From the NCBI GenBank assembly GCA_020632795.1, contig JACKEV010000006.1, positions 1,298,501 through 1,362,500 on the forward strand: a DNA stretch of 64,000 nucleotides, read 5' to 3'. Shown here piece after piece: positions 19,270-27,078 of the stretch. Position 1 is the stretch's first letter. The number at the start of each line of letters is the position of its first letter. Made by a program: the position numbers and the translations under genes. This DNA comes from Alphaproteobacteria bacterium. GTDB taxonomy: Bacteria > Myxococcota_A > UBA796 > CAJQPC01. The notes under the pieces were generated by a model. It did no database searches. It saw only the letters and a list, made by a program, of their open reading frames with translations, and was not told where the DNA came from.

Positions 19270-19637
19270 AGGTCGTCGTCGTGCAGCAGCTCATCCAGGG
19301 CGGCCCCCGACGGGTCCCAGCGGAACTCGGTCATGGGGATGACGTCGCCGTCGAAGCGCACGCCCTCGGCCTCCAGCAGCCGCCGCTGCACGTCGCCCCG
19401 GATGGGGTCGCCGCGGAACGCGACGTGCCCGCTCTTGAGCACGACCCGCTGCCACGGCACCGCCACCCCCTCCCGGTCCACCCCGCCGGGGCCGAGCGAG
19501 GCCAGCGCGTAGCCCACCTGGCGGGCCGCGCGGGGCGAACCCAGGGCCGCCGCGACGTCGCCGTAGCCCAGCACGAGGCCGCTGGGGATCCGGCGGACCA
19601 GCTCGAAGACGCGGAGTCGGAATCCCTGGGATGGCAT
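19266..19637 (-). CDS. Alkyltransferase-like protein (ATL)
   Basis: 123 residues matching the DNA-binding domain of O6-alkylguanine-DNA alkyltransferase: FELVRRIPSGLVLGYGDVAAALG and a helix-turn-helix with RQVGYAL. The active-site motif is PWQR (61-64) where MGMT has PCHR, so the alkyl-accepting Cys is replaced by Trp. This is the mark of Atl1/YbaZ-type proteins, which flip O6-alkylguanine and flag it for nucleotide excision repair. Its stop overlaps the start of the WaaA-LpxK gene, an unexpected place for a DNA-repair factor. Confidence 0.93.
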   Translation of the reverse strand: MPSQGFRLRVFELVRRIPSGLVLGYGDVAAALGSPRAARQVGYALASLGPGGVDREGVAVPWQRVVLKSGHVAFRGDPIRGDVQRRLLEAEGVRFDGDVIPMTEFRWDPSGAALDELLHDDDL

Positions 19638-19749
19638 CTTCCCTCCCCAATAACCGACGACGCCCGGACCGGGCGGGGGTCACCTGCTGAGGGCACCCTG
19701 GGCGTCGGCAGGTTCAGGCCGTCCCGTCGGCTGGAGGACGAGGCCTGGC

Positions 19750-21453
19750 TCAGCGGGCGAACAGGCGGGCGTACTCCCCACCCTCGGCCAACAGCGCCTC
19801 GTGGCGCCCGACCTGCGCAGCGCGGCCGTCCTCCAGGACCACGATGCGCTCGGCATCTCGGAAGGTCTCCAGCCGATGGGCGATCGCCACGGTGGTGCGG
19901 CCCTCCCGCAGCCGGGCGAGGGCCTGCTGCACCAGGGCCTCGCTCTCGCGGTCCAGGGAGGAGGTGGCCTCGTCGAGCACCAGGATGGGGGCGTCCATCA
20001 GCAGCGCTCGGGCGATGCAGATGCGCTGCCTCTGACCCCCGGAGAGGCGCTGACCGGCCTCGTCGAGGGAGGTGTCGTAGCCCTGGGGCAGCCCGGCGAT
20101 GAAGTCGTGGGCGTTCGCGGCCTCGCAGGCGGCCCGGATCTCCGCGTCGGTGGCCCCAGGTCGACCCAGGCGCACGTTGTCCCGCACGGTGGCGTGGAAC
20201 AGGAAGGGGGTCTGGGAGACCACCGCGACGTGCCGCCGCAGGGACGCCAGGGTGAAGCGCCGCAGGTCGACGCCGTTGATGCACACCCGGCCCGCGCTGG
20301 GGTCCCCGAACCGGGGCAGCAGCGCCGCCAGGGTGCTCTTGCCCGCGCCGGAGGCCCCGACCAGCGCCACCAGCTCTCCAGGACCCACGTCGAAGCTGAC
20401 GTCCCGGACCACCTCGCCGTCGCCGTAGTCGAAGCTCACCCCCTCGAAGGACACCGTGCAGCGGCGGGCGTCCAGGGTGTCGGGGCCATCAGCCAGCGCC
20501 GGAGGGCGGTCCATCACCGCGAACGCCCGCTCCGCGCCCGCCAGGGCCCGCTGGGCCAGGGACACGATCTCGGAGAGGCCCTTGAGCGGCAGGTTCATCA
20601 GCCCCATCGCCACCAGGAACGCCACCAGCTCGCCGGGGGTCATCTCCCCCGCGAACACCCGCCGGCCGCCGAAGGTGATGACCCCGCCCACCGCCACCGC
20701 CGCGATCAGCTCGACCACCGCGCCAGGCAGGAGCTGGGCCAGGGTCAGGCGGAGCTGCAGCCGGTAGACCCGCTCGTTGACCGCCGCGAAGGCCCCGGCC
20801 CGGCGGGGCTCCGCGCCATAGGCCTGCACGGTTCGCAGGCCCGCCAGGGTCTCCTGGGCGTTGGCGGTGAGGTCCCCCATCCCCGCCAGGCGCTCGGCGG
20901 CGGTGCGCCGGAGCCACCGGCCGAAGCGCTGGATCGGCAGGGTCACCAGGGGGAGCACCGCGAGGGTCACCAGGGCGAGCTGCCAGTCCATCGCGAAGGC
21001 GGTGCCCAGCAGCACGAGCAGGGTCAGCGGCTTCTGGACCGCCGTGGCGTAGGCCGAGACCAGGTACTGCACCTGCCCGACGTCCTGGGTCAGCCAGCTC
21101 AGCCGCTCGCCCAGGGGCACGCGCTGGTGCCACCCGGGGTCCAGGGCGAGCATGTGGTTGAACAGCTCGTCCCGCAGCCGGGTGACCACCCGGAAGGCCA
21201 CGGCGCGCGTGATCATCGCCCGGACCACGTTCAGCGCGCCGTTGACCACGTACAGCCCGATGACCGCCGCGGGCAGCAGCGCGAGGGTGCGGGCGTCGCG
21301 CTCGATGAGCACGCGATCGAGGACCTGCTCGACCAGCAGCACGAGCAGCCCCGGGATGGCCGACGCCATCGCCATCATCACCGTGGCGAGCGCCAGGCGC
21401 CCCGCGTAGGGGCGGTAGTAGCGCAGCAGTCGCCGGAGGCCGGGCTCAATCAT
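19750..21453 (-). CDS. msbA: ABC exporter, MsbA-like lipid A flippase
   Basis: 567 residues: a six-helix transmembrane domain (about 15-310) fused to a nucleotide-binding domain with Walker A GASGAGKS, Q-loop VVSQTPFLF, signature LSGGQRQR, Walker B ILVLDEATSSLD and the switch His in AIAHRL. Half-transporter architecture, working as a homodimer. The location between LPS genes supports export of lipid A-core across the inner membrane. It overlaps the end of the GT39 gene by 8 bases. Confidence 0.88.
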   Translation of the reverse strand: MIEPGLRRLLRYYRPYAGRLALATVMMAMASAIPGLLVLLVEQVLDRVLIERDARTLALLPAAVIGLYVVNGALNVVRAMITRAVAFRVVTRLRDELFNHMLALDPGWHQRVPLGERLSWLTQDVGQVQYLVSAYATAVQKPLTLLVLLGTAFAMDWQLALVTLAVLPLVTLPIQRFGRWLRRTAAERLAGMGDLTANAQETLAGLRTVQAYGAEPRRAGAFAAVNERVYRLQLRLTLAQLLPGAVVELIAAVAVGGVITFGGRRVFAGEMTPGELVAFLVAMGLMNLPLKGLSEIVSLAQRALAGAERAFAVMDRPPALADGPDTLDARRCTVSFEGVSFDYGDGEVVRDVSFDVGPGELVALVGASGAGKSTLAALLPRFGDPSAGRVCINGVDLRRFTLASLRRHVAVVSQTPFLFHATVRDNVRLGRPGATDAEIRAACEAANAHDFIAGLPQGYDTSLDEAGQRLSGGQRQRICIARALLMDAPILVLDEATSSLDRESEALVQQALARLREGRTTVAIAHRLETFRDAERIVVLEDGRAAQVGRHEALLAEGGEYARLFAR

Positions 21454-22768
21454 GGGCCCCGCCAGCGTAGCCCCGGACCGGGATCACCTGCCAGGTCGCG
21501 ATGACCCGCTCGCCGCGGCGGGCCAGCACGACGTTCGAGCCACCGGTCTCCGGGTAGAGGTCCGCGATGGGGACCCGGGCGTGGCTGAGCGCGGGCCGCA
21601 CATAGACCGTCTCGGCGGGCAGGGTCCGCGGCCAGAGGTCGAACTGGTCCATCCGGCCGACGTCGGGCGCGGTGGTGGCGTCGACGCCGCCATAGAAGCG
21701 GATCCAGGCGGCCTCCTGGTAGCGCTCGCAGAGCACCGGCGCCAGGCCCCAGGCCTCCACCGGCGGGCCGAGCCAGGCCCCGGCGTACAGCTCGTCGCTG
21801 GCGTCCTGGGGCAGCGGGACCAGGGGGCGCACGGCGTGGACCGCCACACCGAGGCTCAGCACCGCCCCGAGGGACGCGCCGAGCCAGGACAGCCGCCGCA
21901 GCGCCCCCTCGGCGCGGGACAGGCCCACCAGCACCGAGATCCAGGCCGGCGCCGCCCAGTTGGCCTCGGCGGGGCCCCGGGTGGCCGCCAGGGAGAACAG
22001 CCCGAGGGGCAACAGCGCCGACCACCACAGCACCGGGTTGCCCCGCGGCCCCCGGGCGAGCCACCACAGGCCCGCCAGCGCCACCACCGGGCCCGCCACG
22101 CCGGCCTGCCCGCCCCAGAACGCCGCGAGCCCGGCCAGGCCGGGGGCGCCCGCCTCCGGGAAGCCATGGCTGAGCTGGAAGCGGTAGGAGATCCAGTCGT
22201 TCGAGGCGTTCCAGGCTACGTTCGGCGCAACAAGCGCCGCCGCGATGAGCCCCGCTCCGTACACCCCGGGGCGCCGCTTGTCCGCCGCGAGCCAGAGCGC
22301 CGGCCACAGCAGCACGCCGGTGTACTTGGACAGCATGGCCGCGCCGCAGGCCACCCCCACCCAGCCCCAGCGTCCCCGCTCCGCCGCGATGAGCGCCAGG
22401 CCCCAGGCGCACACCAGAGGCACGTCCGGGGTGGCCAGCACACCCCCCAGTGCGAGCAGGGGCGTGGTCATCAGGAGCGCGGTGAGCAGGGGGCTCCACC
22501 GGCCGTGGGCGACCAGCCCGGCGAGCACGACGCCCTGGAGCATCAGGCCGGGGGCGCGCACCCCCAGCTCCGTGTCGCCCAGCGGCAGCGTCCCCGCCGC
22601 GATCAAGCCCGCGATGGCCGGGGGGTGGTCGAAGTAGCCCCAGGCCAGGGCCTTGGACCAGCACCAGTAGTAGGCCTCGTCGGCGACCAGCCCCAGGTGT
22701 GCCGCCAGGGCGAGGCGCATGAGGGTGAACCCGGCCAGCGCGGCCAGCGGCAGCACGGCGCGGCTCAC
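21446..22768 (-). CDS. Polytopic glycosyltransferase, GT39/ArnT-like
   Basis: 440 residues with about ten hydrophobic helices. The first periplasmic loop carries VADEAYYWCWSKALAWGYFDHPP, whose acidic residues and DHPP motif are typical of lipid-linked-sugar-dependent GT39/GT83 enzymes. The C-terminal 120 residues form a soluble periplasmic domain. It probably transfers a sugar from a polyprenyl donor to lipid A or another envelope molecule. GTG start overlapping the lpxB stop as GTGA. Confidence 0.87.
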   Translation of the reverse strand: MSRAVLPLAALAGFTLMRLALAAHLGLVADEAYYWCWSKALAWGYFDHPPAIAGLIAAGTLPLGDTELGVRAPGLMLQGVVLAGLVAHGRWSPLLTALLMTTPLLALGGVLATPDVPLVCAWGLALIAAERGRWGWVGVACGAAMLSKYTGVLLWPALWLAADKRRPGVYGAGLIAAALVAPNVAWNASNDWISYRFQLSHGFPEAGAPGLAGLAAFWGGQAGVAGPVVALAGLWWLARGPRGNPVLWWSALLPLGLFSLAATRGPAEANWAAPAWISVLVGLSRAEGALRRLSWLGASLGAVLSLGVAVHAVRPLVPLPQDASDELYAGAWLGPPVEAWGLAPVLCERYQEAAWIRFYGGVDATTAPDVGRMDQFDLWPRTLPAETVYVRPALSHARVPIADLYPETGGSNVVLARRGERVIATWQVIPVRGYAGGAHD

Positions 22769-23826
22769 CGGATCGCCTCCAGCACCGCCGCAGCGGCCCG
22801 GCGGGCGGCGCCCGGAGGCCCCACCCGACGGCGGACCTCGGCCAGGGCCTCCGCCTGGGTGTCCGCGGCGGCCATCCAGTCGGCGCAGAGGCGCGCGGGG
22901 TCCAGCGTCTGGATGTGCTCGGGCACGCCGGTCCGGCCCAGGATGAGGTTCGGCAAGGCGATGTGCTCGACGCCGGTGACCAGGGCGCGGCCCACCGCGT
23001 AGGTGAGCGGGTGGACGGCGTAGGCCACGACCATCGGGCGCCCCATCAGCGCCAGCTCAAGGGTGGCCGTGCCCGAGGCCACCAGGCAGGCCCGCGCCGG
23101 CTCCGCGGCGGCGGCGAGCCCCTCGACCACCTCGACGCCGTCCAGGGGTCCGGCGGCGGCGAGCCAGGCCGGGTCGACGCTCTCGGCGCGCCCGAGGCGG
23201 ATCCGGGCGCCGGGTCGGGCTGCGCGGAGCCGCGCTGCGGCCTGGAGCATCGCGGGGAGGATGCGCTCGATCTCGGCGCGGCGGGAGCCGGGCAGGAGCG
23301 CCCAGTCCCCGCCCGGGGGGCTGGGGACGACCCGCTCAGCGGCGGGATGTCCGACGTAGCGGGCCCGGCCGCCCACCTGCGCGAAGACCTCCACCTCAAA
23401 GGGCAGCAGGCACAGCACCTCGGCGGCCCAGGTAGCGATGTCCCGGGCCCGCCCGCGTCGCCACGCCCAGACCTGCGGCGCTCCGAACAGCACCACCGGC
23501 AGGCCGGCGCGCCCCACCCTGCGCGCGACAGGCAGGTGGAAGTCCGGGGCGTCGATGGGCACGAACACCTCAGCGCCCTCGCGCAGCGCCCCGGCCAGGG
23601 CCCGCCGGGCCGCCAGCAGGCGCGGGGCGGCCCCCAGTACCTCCACGACCCCCATCACGCCGAGATCATCGGCCCTGGCGACCGCCCTCACCCCCGCGGC
23701 GCGCATGTGGGGCCCGGCGACGCCGAGCAGCTCGATCCCCGGCTCCAGCGCCCGCAGCGCCCGCGCGAGCGCCGCCCCCAGTGCGTCGCCCGAGGGCTCG
23801 GCGGCGCTGAGGACGACGCGGCTCAC
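22765..23826 (-). CDS. lpxB: Lipid A disaccharide synthase
   Basis: 353 residues from the GTG at 23826. Condenses UDP-2,3-diacyl-GlcN with lipid X (GT19). Family landmarks are the start SRVVLSAAEPSGD, GVAGPHMRAAG, FVPIDAPDFHLPVAR, a YVGHPA turn, LLPGSRRAEI and ASGTATLELALMGRPMVVAY. A longer frame to 24012 adds Gly/Arg/Pro-rich residues inside the upstream gene and was rejected. The GTG overlaps the oxidoreductase stop as GTGA. Confidence 0.94.
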   Translation of the reverse strand: MSRVVLSAAEPSGDALGAALARALRALEPGIELLGVAGPHMRAAGVRAVARADDLGVMGVVEVLGAAPRLLAARRALAGALREGAEVFVPIDAPDFHLPVARRVGRAGLPVVLFGAPQVWAWRRGRARDIATWAAEVLCLLPFEVEVFAQVGGRARYVGHPAAERVVPSPPGGDWALLPGSRRAEIERILPAMLQAAARLRAARPGARIRLGRAESVDPAWLAAAGPLDGVEVVEGLAAAAEPARACLVASGTATLELALMGRPMVVAYAVHPLTYAVGRALVTGVEHIALPNLILGRTGVPEHIQTLDPARLCADWMAAADTQAEALAEVRRRVGPPGAARRAAAAVLEAIR

Positions 23827-24716
23827 GGCCGGGCCTGGGACGCCCGTCGGGCGACCTCGTCGGCCAGCTCCAGGCCCCGGAGGGCCTCGTGGGCGGGCGC
23901 CGGGAAGGGCCCCTCCCCCCGAACCGCAGCGAGGAAGGCGTCGTGGAGGGCCACCAGGGCGTCGCGCCGGGGCACGGCCAGGGGCTCCGCGGCGAGCTGC
24001 CCGGCCCCCCAACGGACCCGCTCGGCGGTGCGCTCCCCCAGGTCGAGGCTGAAGTACGCCCCCTCGCTGACCAGGCGCAGGTGTCGGGCCGAGGCCCGGC
24101 TGACCCGGGAGGCGGTCAGGCTGGCCACGCAGCCCGAGGCGGTCTCCAGCCGCACGTCCGCGATGTCCACGCCGGGGGTCATCACGGGCACGCCGACCGC
24201 GCGGACCTCGGTGACCTCACTGCCGTCGAGGTGCAGCAGCAGGTCGAGGTCGTGGATCATCAGGTCGTGGATGACGTCCACGTCGGTGCCCCGCGCGCGG
24301 AAGGGGCTGAGGCGCTCGGCGCGCAGGTAGCGGGGGCGGAGCCCCTCGGGCAGCGCGGCGACGGCGGGGTTGAACCGCTCGATGTGGCCGACGCTGAGCC
24401 GGTCGTGGCCCAGCAGGCCCCGCGCCTCGTCCACGGTGGCGGCCAGGGGCTTCTCCACCAGGACCGCGAGCCCGGCCTCCAGCAGGGGGCGGGTCAGCGC
24501 GGCGTGCAGCCGGGTGGGCGCGGCGACCACCGCGAAGTCCAGGCCCTCGGGCAGCGCGGATCGATGGAGGGCGGCGAGGGCGGGCTCCGTGGGGGGTACG
24601 GGGTCCAGGATCGCGACCAGATCGACGTCGGCACGCTCCAGCAGGCGGCGGGCGTGGGCGCCCCCCATGTGGCCGCAGCCGATCAGCGCGCCTCGGACCC
24701 TACTCGGCGGGGTCAT
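23823..24716 (-). CDS. Gfo/Idh/MocA-family oxidoreductase in the lpx cluster
   Basis: 297 residues. Rossmann motif IGCGHMGGAHARRLL (12-26), FAVVAAPTRLH, LVEKPLA with the conserved Lys, and HIERFNP, with a C-terminal alpha/beta domain. Family members encoded between lpxA and lpxB include GnnA, which oxidises the 3-OH of UDP-GlcNAc so that GnnB can aminate it, giving 2,3-diamino lipid A with amide-linked chains. No gnnB aminotransferase is seen nearby, so the exact reaction is open. The ATG at 24716 overlaps lpxA by 17 bases. Confidence 0.88.
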   Translation of the reverse strand: MTPPSRVRGALIGCGHMGGAHARRLLERADVDLVAILDPVPPTEPALAALHRSALPEGLDFAVVAAPTRLHAALTRPLLEAGLAVLVEKPLAATVDEARGLLGHDRLSVGHIERFNPAVAALPEGLRPRYLRAERLSPFRARGTDVDVIHDLMIHDLDLLLHLDGSEVTEVRAVGVPVMTPGVDIADVRLETASGCVASLTASRVSRASARHLRLVSEGAYFSLDLGERTAERVRWGAGQLAAEPLAVPRRDALVALHDAFLAAVRGEGPFPAPAHEALRGLELADEVARRASQARP

Positions 24717-25494
24717 TCCCGGCCGACCGGCAGATGCCCCGCACCGAGCCCTGGACGAAGTTGGCCAGCTCCACCACCTCGGGCACGTCGTGGTAGGCCT
24801 CGCGCACCCGCTCGGCGGCCATGCGCAGAGGGGCCGCCCCGCCGAACAGCTCGCGGTAGGTGGAGCGCAGGACCTCGATGAGCGCGGTCTCGTAGCCGGC
24901 GCGGCGCAGCCCGATGATGTTGACGCCGTACAGCCGCGCCCGGTCGCCCTGGGCGATGGTGAACGGCGGGACGTCCAGCGAGGCCATCGCCCCCGCCCCC
25001 ACCATCGCGCAGCGGCCGATGCGGGCGTACTGGTGGACCCCGGCGAGGCCGCCCAGGACGACCCGGTCCTGGATCTCGACGTGACCGGCGATGGCCACCG
25101 AGTTGGCGAAGACGCAGTGGCTGCCGACCTGGCAGTCGTGGGCCACATGGGAGGAGGCCATGAACAGGTTGTGGTCGCCCACCCGGGTGACCCCGCCGCC
25201 GCCGGCGGTGCCCCGGTTCATGGTGACGTACTCCCGGATGAGGTTGTCGGTGCCCAGCTCCAGGGCGGTGCGCTCGCCGGCGTACTTGAGGTCCTGGGGA
25301 TCGCCGCCGATGCTGGCGAAGGGGTGGATGCGGGTGCGGGCCCCGACGCGGGTGGGGCCTGTGATCACCACATGGGCCCCCACGACGACGCCGTCCTCAA
25401 GCACGACGTCCGGCCCGATGACGGCGAAGGCGCCGATCTCGACGTCGCCCAGCTCTGCTGAGGGGTCGACGACCGCGGTGGGGTGGATGGCCAT
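24700..25494 (-). CDS. lpxA: UDP-GlcNAc (or diamino analogue) O-acyltransferase
   Basis: 264 residues of left-handed parallel beta-helix hexapeptide repeats (IHPTAVVDPSAELGDVEIGAFAVIG...). The catalytic site HVAHDCQVG contains His119, equivalent to His125 of the E. coli enzyme, and IGGDPQDLKY and NLIREYVTMNRGT are conserved substrate contacts. A C-terminal helical region completes the trimeric acyltransferase. First committed acylation of lipid A, acyl-ACP dependent. It starts after a 103-base AT-richer gap, the largest interruption in the supra-operon apart from that before msbA's downstream neighbour. Confidence 0.95.
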   Translation of the reverse strand: MAIHPTAVVDPSAELGDVEIGAFAVIGPDVVLEDGVVVGAHVVITGPTRVGARTRIHPFASIGGDPQDLKYAGERTALELGTDNLIREYVTMNRGTAGGGGVTRVGDHNLFMASSHVAHDCQVGSHCVFANSVAIAGHVEIQDRVVLGGLAGVHQYARIGRCAMVGAGAMASLDVPPFTIAQGDRARLYGVNIIGLRRAGYETALIEVLRSTYRELFGGAAPLRMAAERVREAYHDVPEVVELANFVQGSVRGICRSAGNDPAE

Positions 25495-25562
25495 GGTGTG
25501 TCTCCGATGCGAAAGACGGCTGAAACGTACAGGTCCAGGGGATCCGCAGCAAGCCGTCCTGA

Positions 25563-25580
25563 AAAACGAACTTCGTTCTG
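25563..25580 (-). terminator. Weak AT-rich hairpin, possible terminator after the beta-propeller gene
   Basis: On the minus strand AACGA-AGT-TCGTT is followed by TTT, a short stem with a small U-tract, 18 bases past the stop at 25598 and before lpxA. The stem is only 5 bp (7 with weak pairs), so attenuation rather than full termination is more likely. A second, longer inverted repeat (GACGGCT, 25515-25521 with 25552-25558) lies between it and lpxA. Confidence 0.3.
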
Positions 25581-25597
25581 TTTAGAGGAAATACCGT

Positions 25598-26611
25598 TCA
25601 GGCATCCTCATCGATTGACATTTTTGAGATGAAGGTTGCCGTGAATGCGCGGTAGACCGTGGGGGGCCAGGTGGCCAGGGCCACTCGCCGGCTGCCCAGG
25701 TCGACCCCGCCGGTCCGCCCCTGCAGGGGCCGACGCTTGAGCGGCCCGAGGGGCAGCTCCAGGGCCACCGGCTCCTCGGCGCCGGTGAAGCAGCGGAAGC
25801 CGGTCCAGGCCTCGGCGACCACGCCGTCGGGGGTCGACAGCAGCCAGGGGCGCTCGGGGGCTCGGCCGGGCAGGCTCCACCGACGCTCGCCCTCGGGCAG
25901 GGCGGCGACGGCCTCGTACCGGTCGCGGGCGTCCAGGCCGAGGGTCCAGCGTGCCCCAGCGTGCACCGCCACGGCCAGGGTCTGGAGGCCGTGGGGCTGC
26001 ACCTTCTCCCCTGCCCCGCCGCGCCATTCGTAGACCTGCCCCTCCCGGACCATCAGGAGCGTGTCGCTACGCCACGCGGCGGACCAGGTAGGGCCCTGGC
26101 CGGCCGCCGCGGGGGTGAGGGTGCCCGCCGCAGGGTCCAGCACCAGCGGGTCGTCCCAGGCCGGGTCCACGAGCGCCACCCCGCCAGGACCCACGACGAG
26201 GTCCGGCTCGGCGGAGAGGTCGAGGCCCTGGCGCTCCAGGCGGACGCGGGGCGGTTGGCCCACCGGGCCGAGGGTCAGCGTGTCCGCGCCCACCCGGAGC
26301 AGGTCGTCCCCCAGGAACCAGGCGTGGCCGTGGAAGGACGCCGGCTCGGTGACCGACTCACCGTCGGCGACCCGGCGCACGCAGCCGTCTCCGGCGGTCA
26401 CCAGGGAGCCGTCCGCAGACAAGGCCAGCCCGGGTCCGGGGGCCGGGCGGTCGAGCAGGGCCTCGCCGGTGGCGGTGTCCCAGACCAGCAGCCGCCCCGT
26501 GGCGGTGATGACCGCCAGGCGCGCCCCGTCCGCAGACGCCGTCATGCGGCGGATGGCGGGAGGCTCCGGCAGCCGCGTGCGGCCCGAGAACAGCCAGGAG
26601 AAGAAGCCCAA
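25598..26611 (-). CDS. Beta-propeller (WD40-like) protein inserted in the lpx operon
   Basis: About 337 residues, read from a TTG at 26611 three bases after the fabZ stop. The continuous frame reaches 27118, but that part merely overlaps fabZ. Internal repeats of about 40 residues end in patterns such as SADGARLAVITATGRLLVWDTATGEAL, LALSADGSLVTAGDG and VVGPGGVALVDP, suggesting a degenerate propeller. A short hydrophobic N-terminus (GFFSWLFSG) may touch the membrane, but there is no clear signal peptide. I cannot assign a function; a start at the downstream ATG is possible. The last codons and the flank are unusually AT-rich. Confidence 0.72.
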   Translation of the reverse strand: MGFFSWLFSGRTRLPEPPAIRRMTASADGARLAVITATGRLLVWDTATGEALLDRPAPGPGLALSADGSLVTAGDGCVRRVADGESVTEPASFHGHAWFLGDDLLRVGADTLTLGPVGQPPRVRLERQGLDLSAEPDLVVGPGGVALVDPAWDDPLVLDPAAGTLTPAAAGQGPTWSAAWRSDTLLMVREGQVYEWRGGAGEKVQPHGLQTLAVAVHAGARWTLGLDARDRYEAVAALPEGERRWSLPGRAPERPWLLSTPDGVVAEAWTGFRCFTGAEEPVALELPLGPLKRRPLQGRTGGVDLGSRRVALATWPPTVYRAFTATFISKMSIDEDA

Positions 26612-26613
26612 GG

Positions 26614-27078
26614 TCAGGCCAGCTCGTGGGCGACCGTGGCCATCAGCTTGCCGTTGGCCACCCGCTCGTCCCCCACCCGGGCGACGCAGTCGAAGCCCCA
26701 CACGCCGCGCTTCTCGTACTCCTTGGTGACCGTCAGGTGCAGGACGTCCCCCGGGCGCACCGGCTTGCGGAAGCGCATCTTGTCGAAGCCGATCAGGTAG
26801 ACCGTGGCCCCGTGCAGCTCGGGCTCGGCGGCCAGCGCGATGACCCCCGCGACCTGGGCGAAGGCCTCGGCGATGAGCACCCCGGGCATGATGGGCTGGT
26901 TGGGGAAGTGGCCCTGGAACTGCGGCTCGTTGACCGTGACGCACTTGATGGCCTCGGCCCGGACCCCCGGATCGACCGAGAGCACCCGGTCCACCATCAG
27001 GAAGGGATACCGATGGGGGAGGACGCGCAGGAGCGTATCGATGTCCAACGCGACGTCCGTGGAGGCGCCTTCGCTCAT
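26614..27078 (-). CDS. fabZ: 3-hydroxyacyl-[acyl-carrier-protein] dehydratase FabZ
   Basis: 154 residues, hot-dog fold. PHRYPFLMVDRV and the catalytic segment QGHFPNQPIMPGVLIAEAFAQ-type helix contain His57 and Glu71. It dehydrates 3-hydroxyacyl-ACP in fatty-acid synthesis and so competes with LpxA and LpxD for the same substrate, which explains the conserved lpxD-fabZ-lpxA order. The ATG overlaps the lpxD stop as ATGA. Confidence 0.95.
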   Translation of the reverse strand: MSEGASTDVALDIDTLLRVLPHRYPFLMVDRVLSVDPGVRAEAIKCVTVNEPQFQGHFPNQPIMPGVLIAEAFAQVAGVIALAAEPELHGATVYLIGFDKMRFRKPVRPGDVLHLTVTKEYEKRGVWGFDCVARVGDERVANGKLMATVAHELA

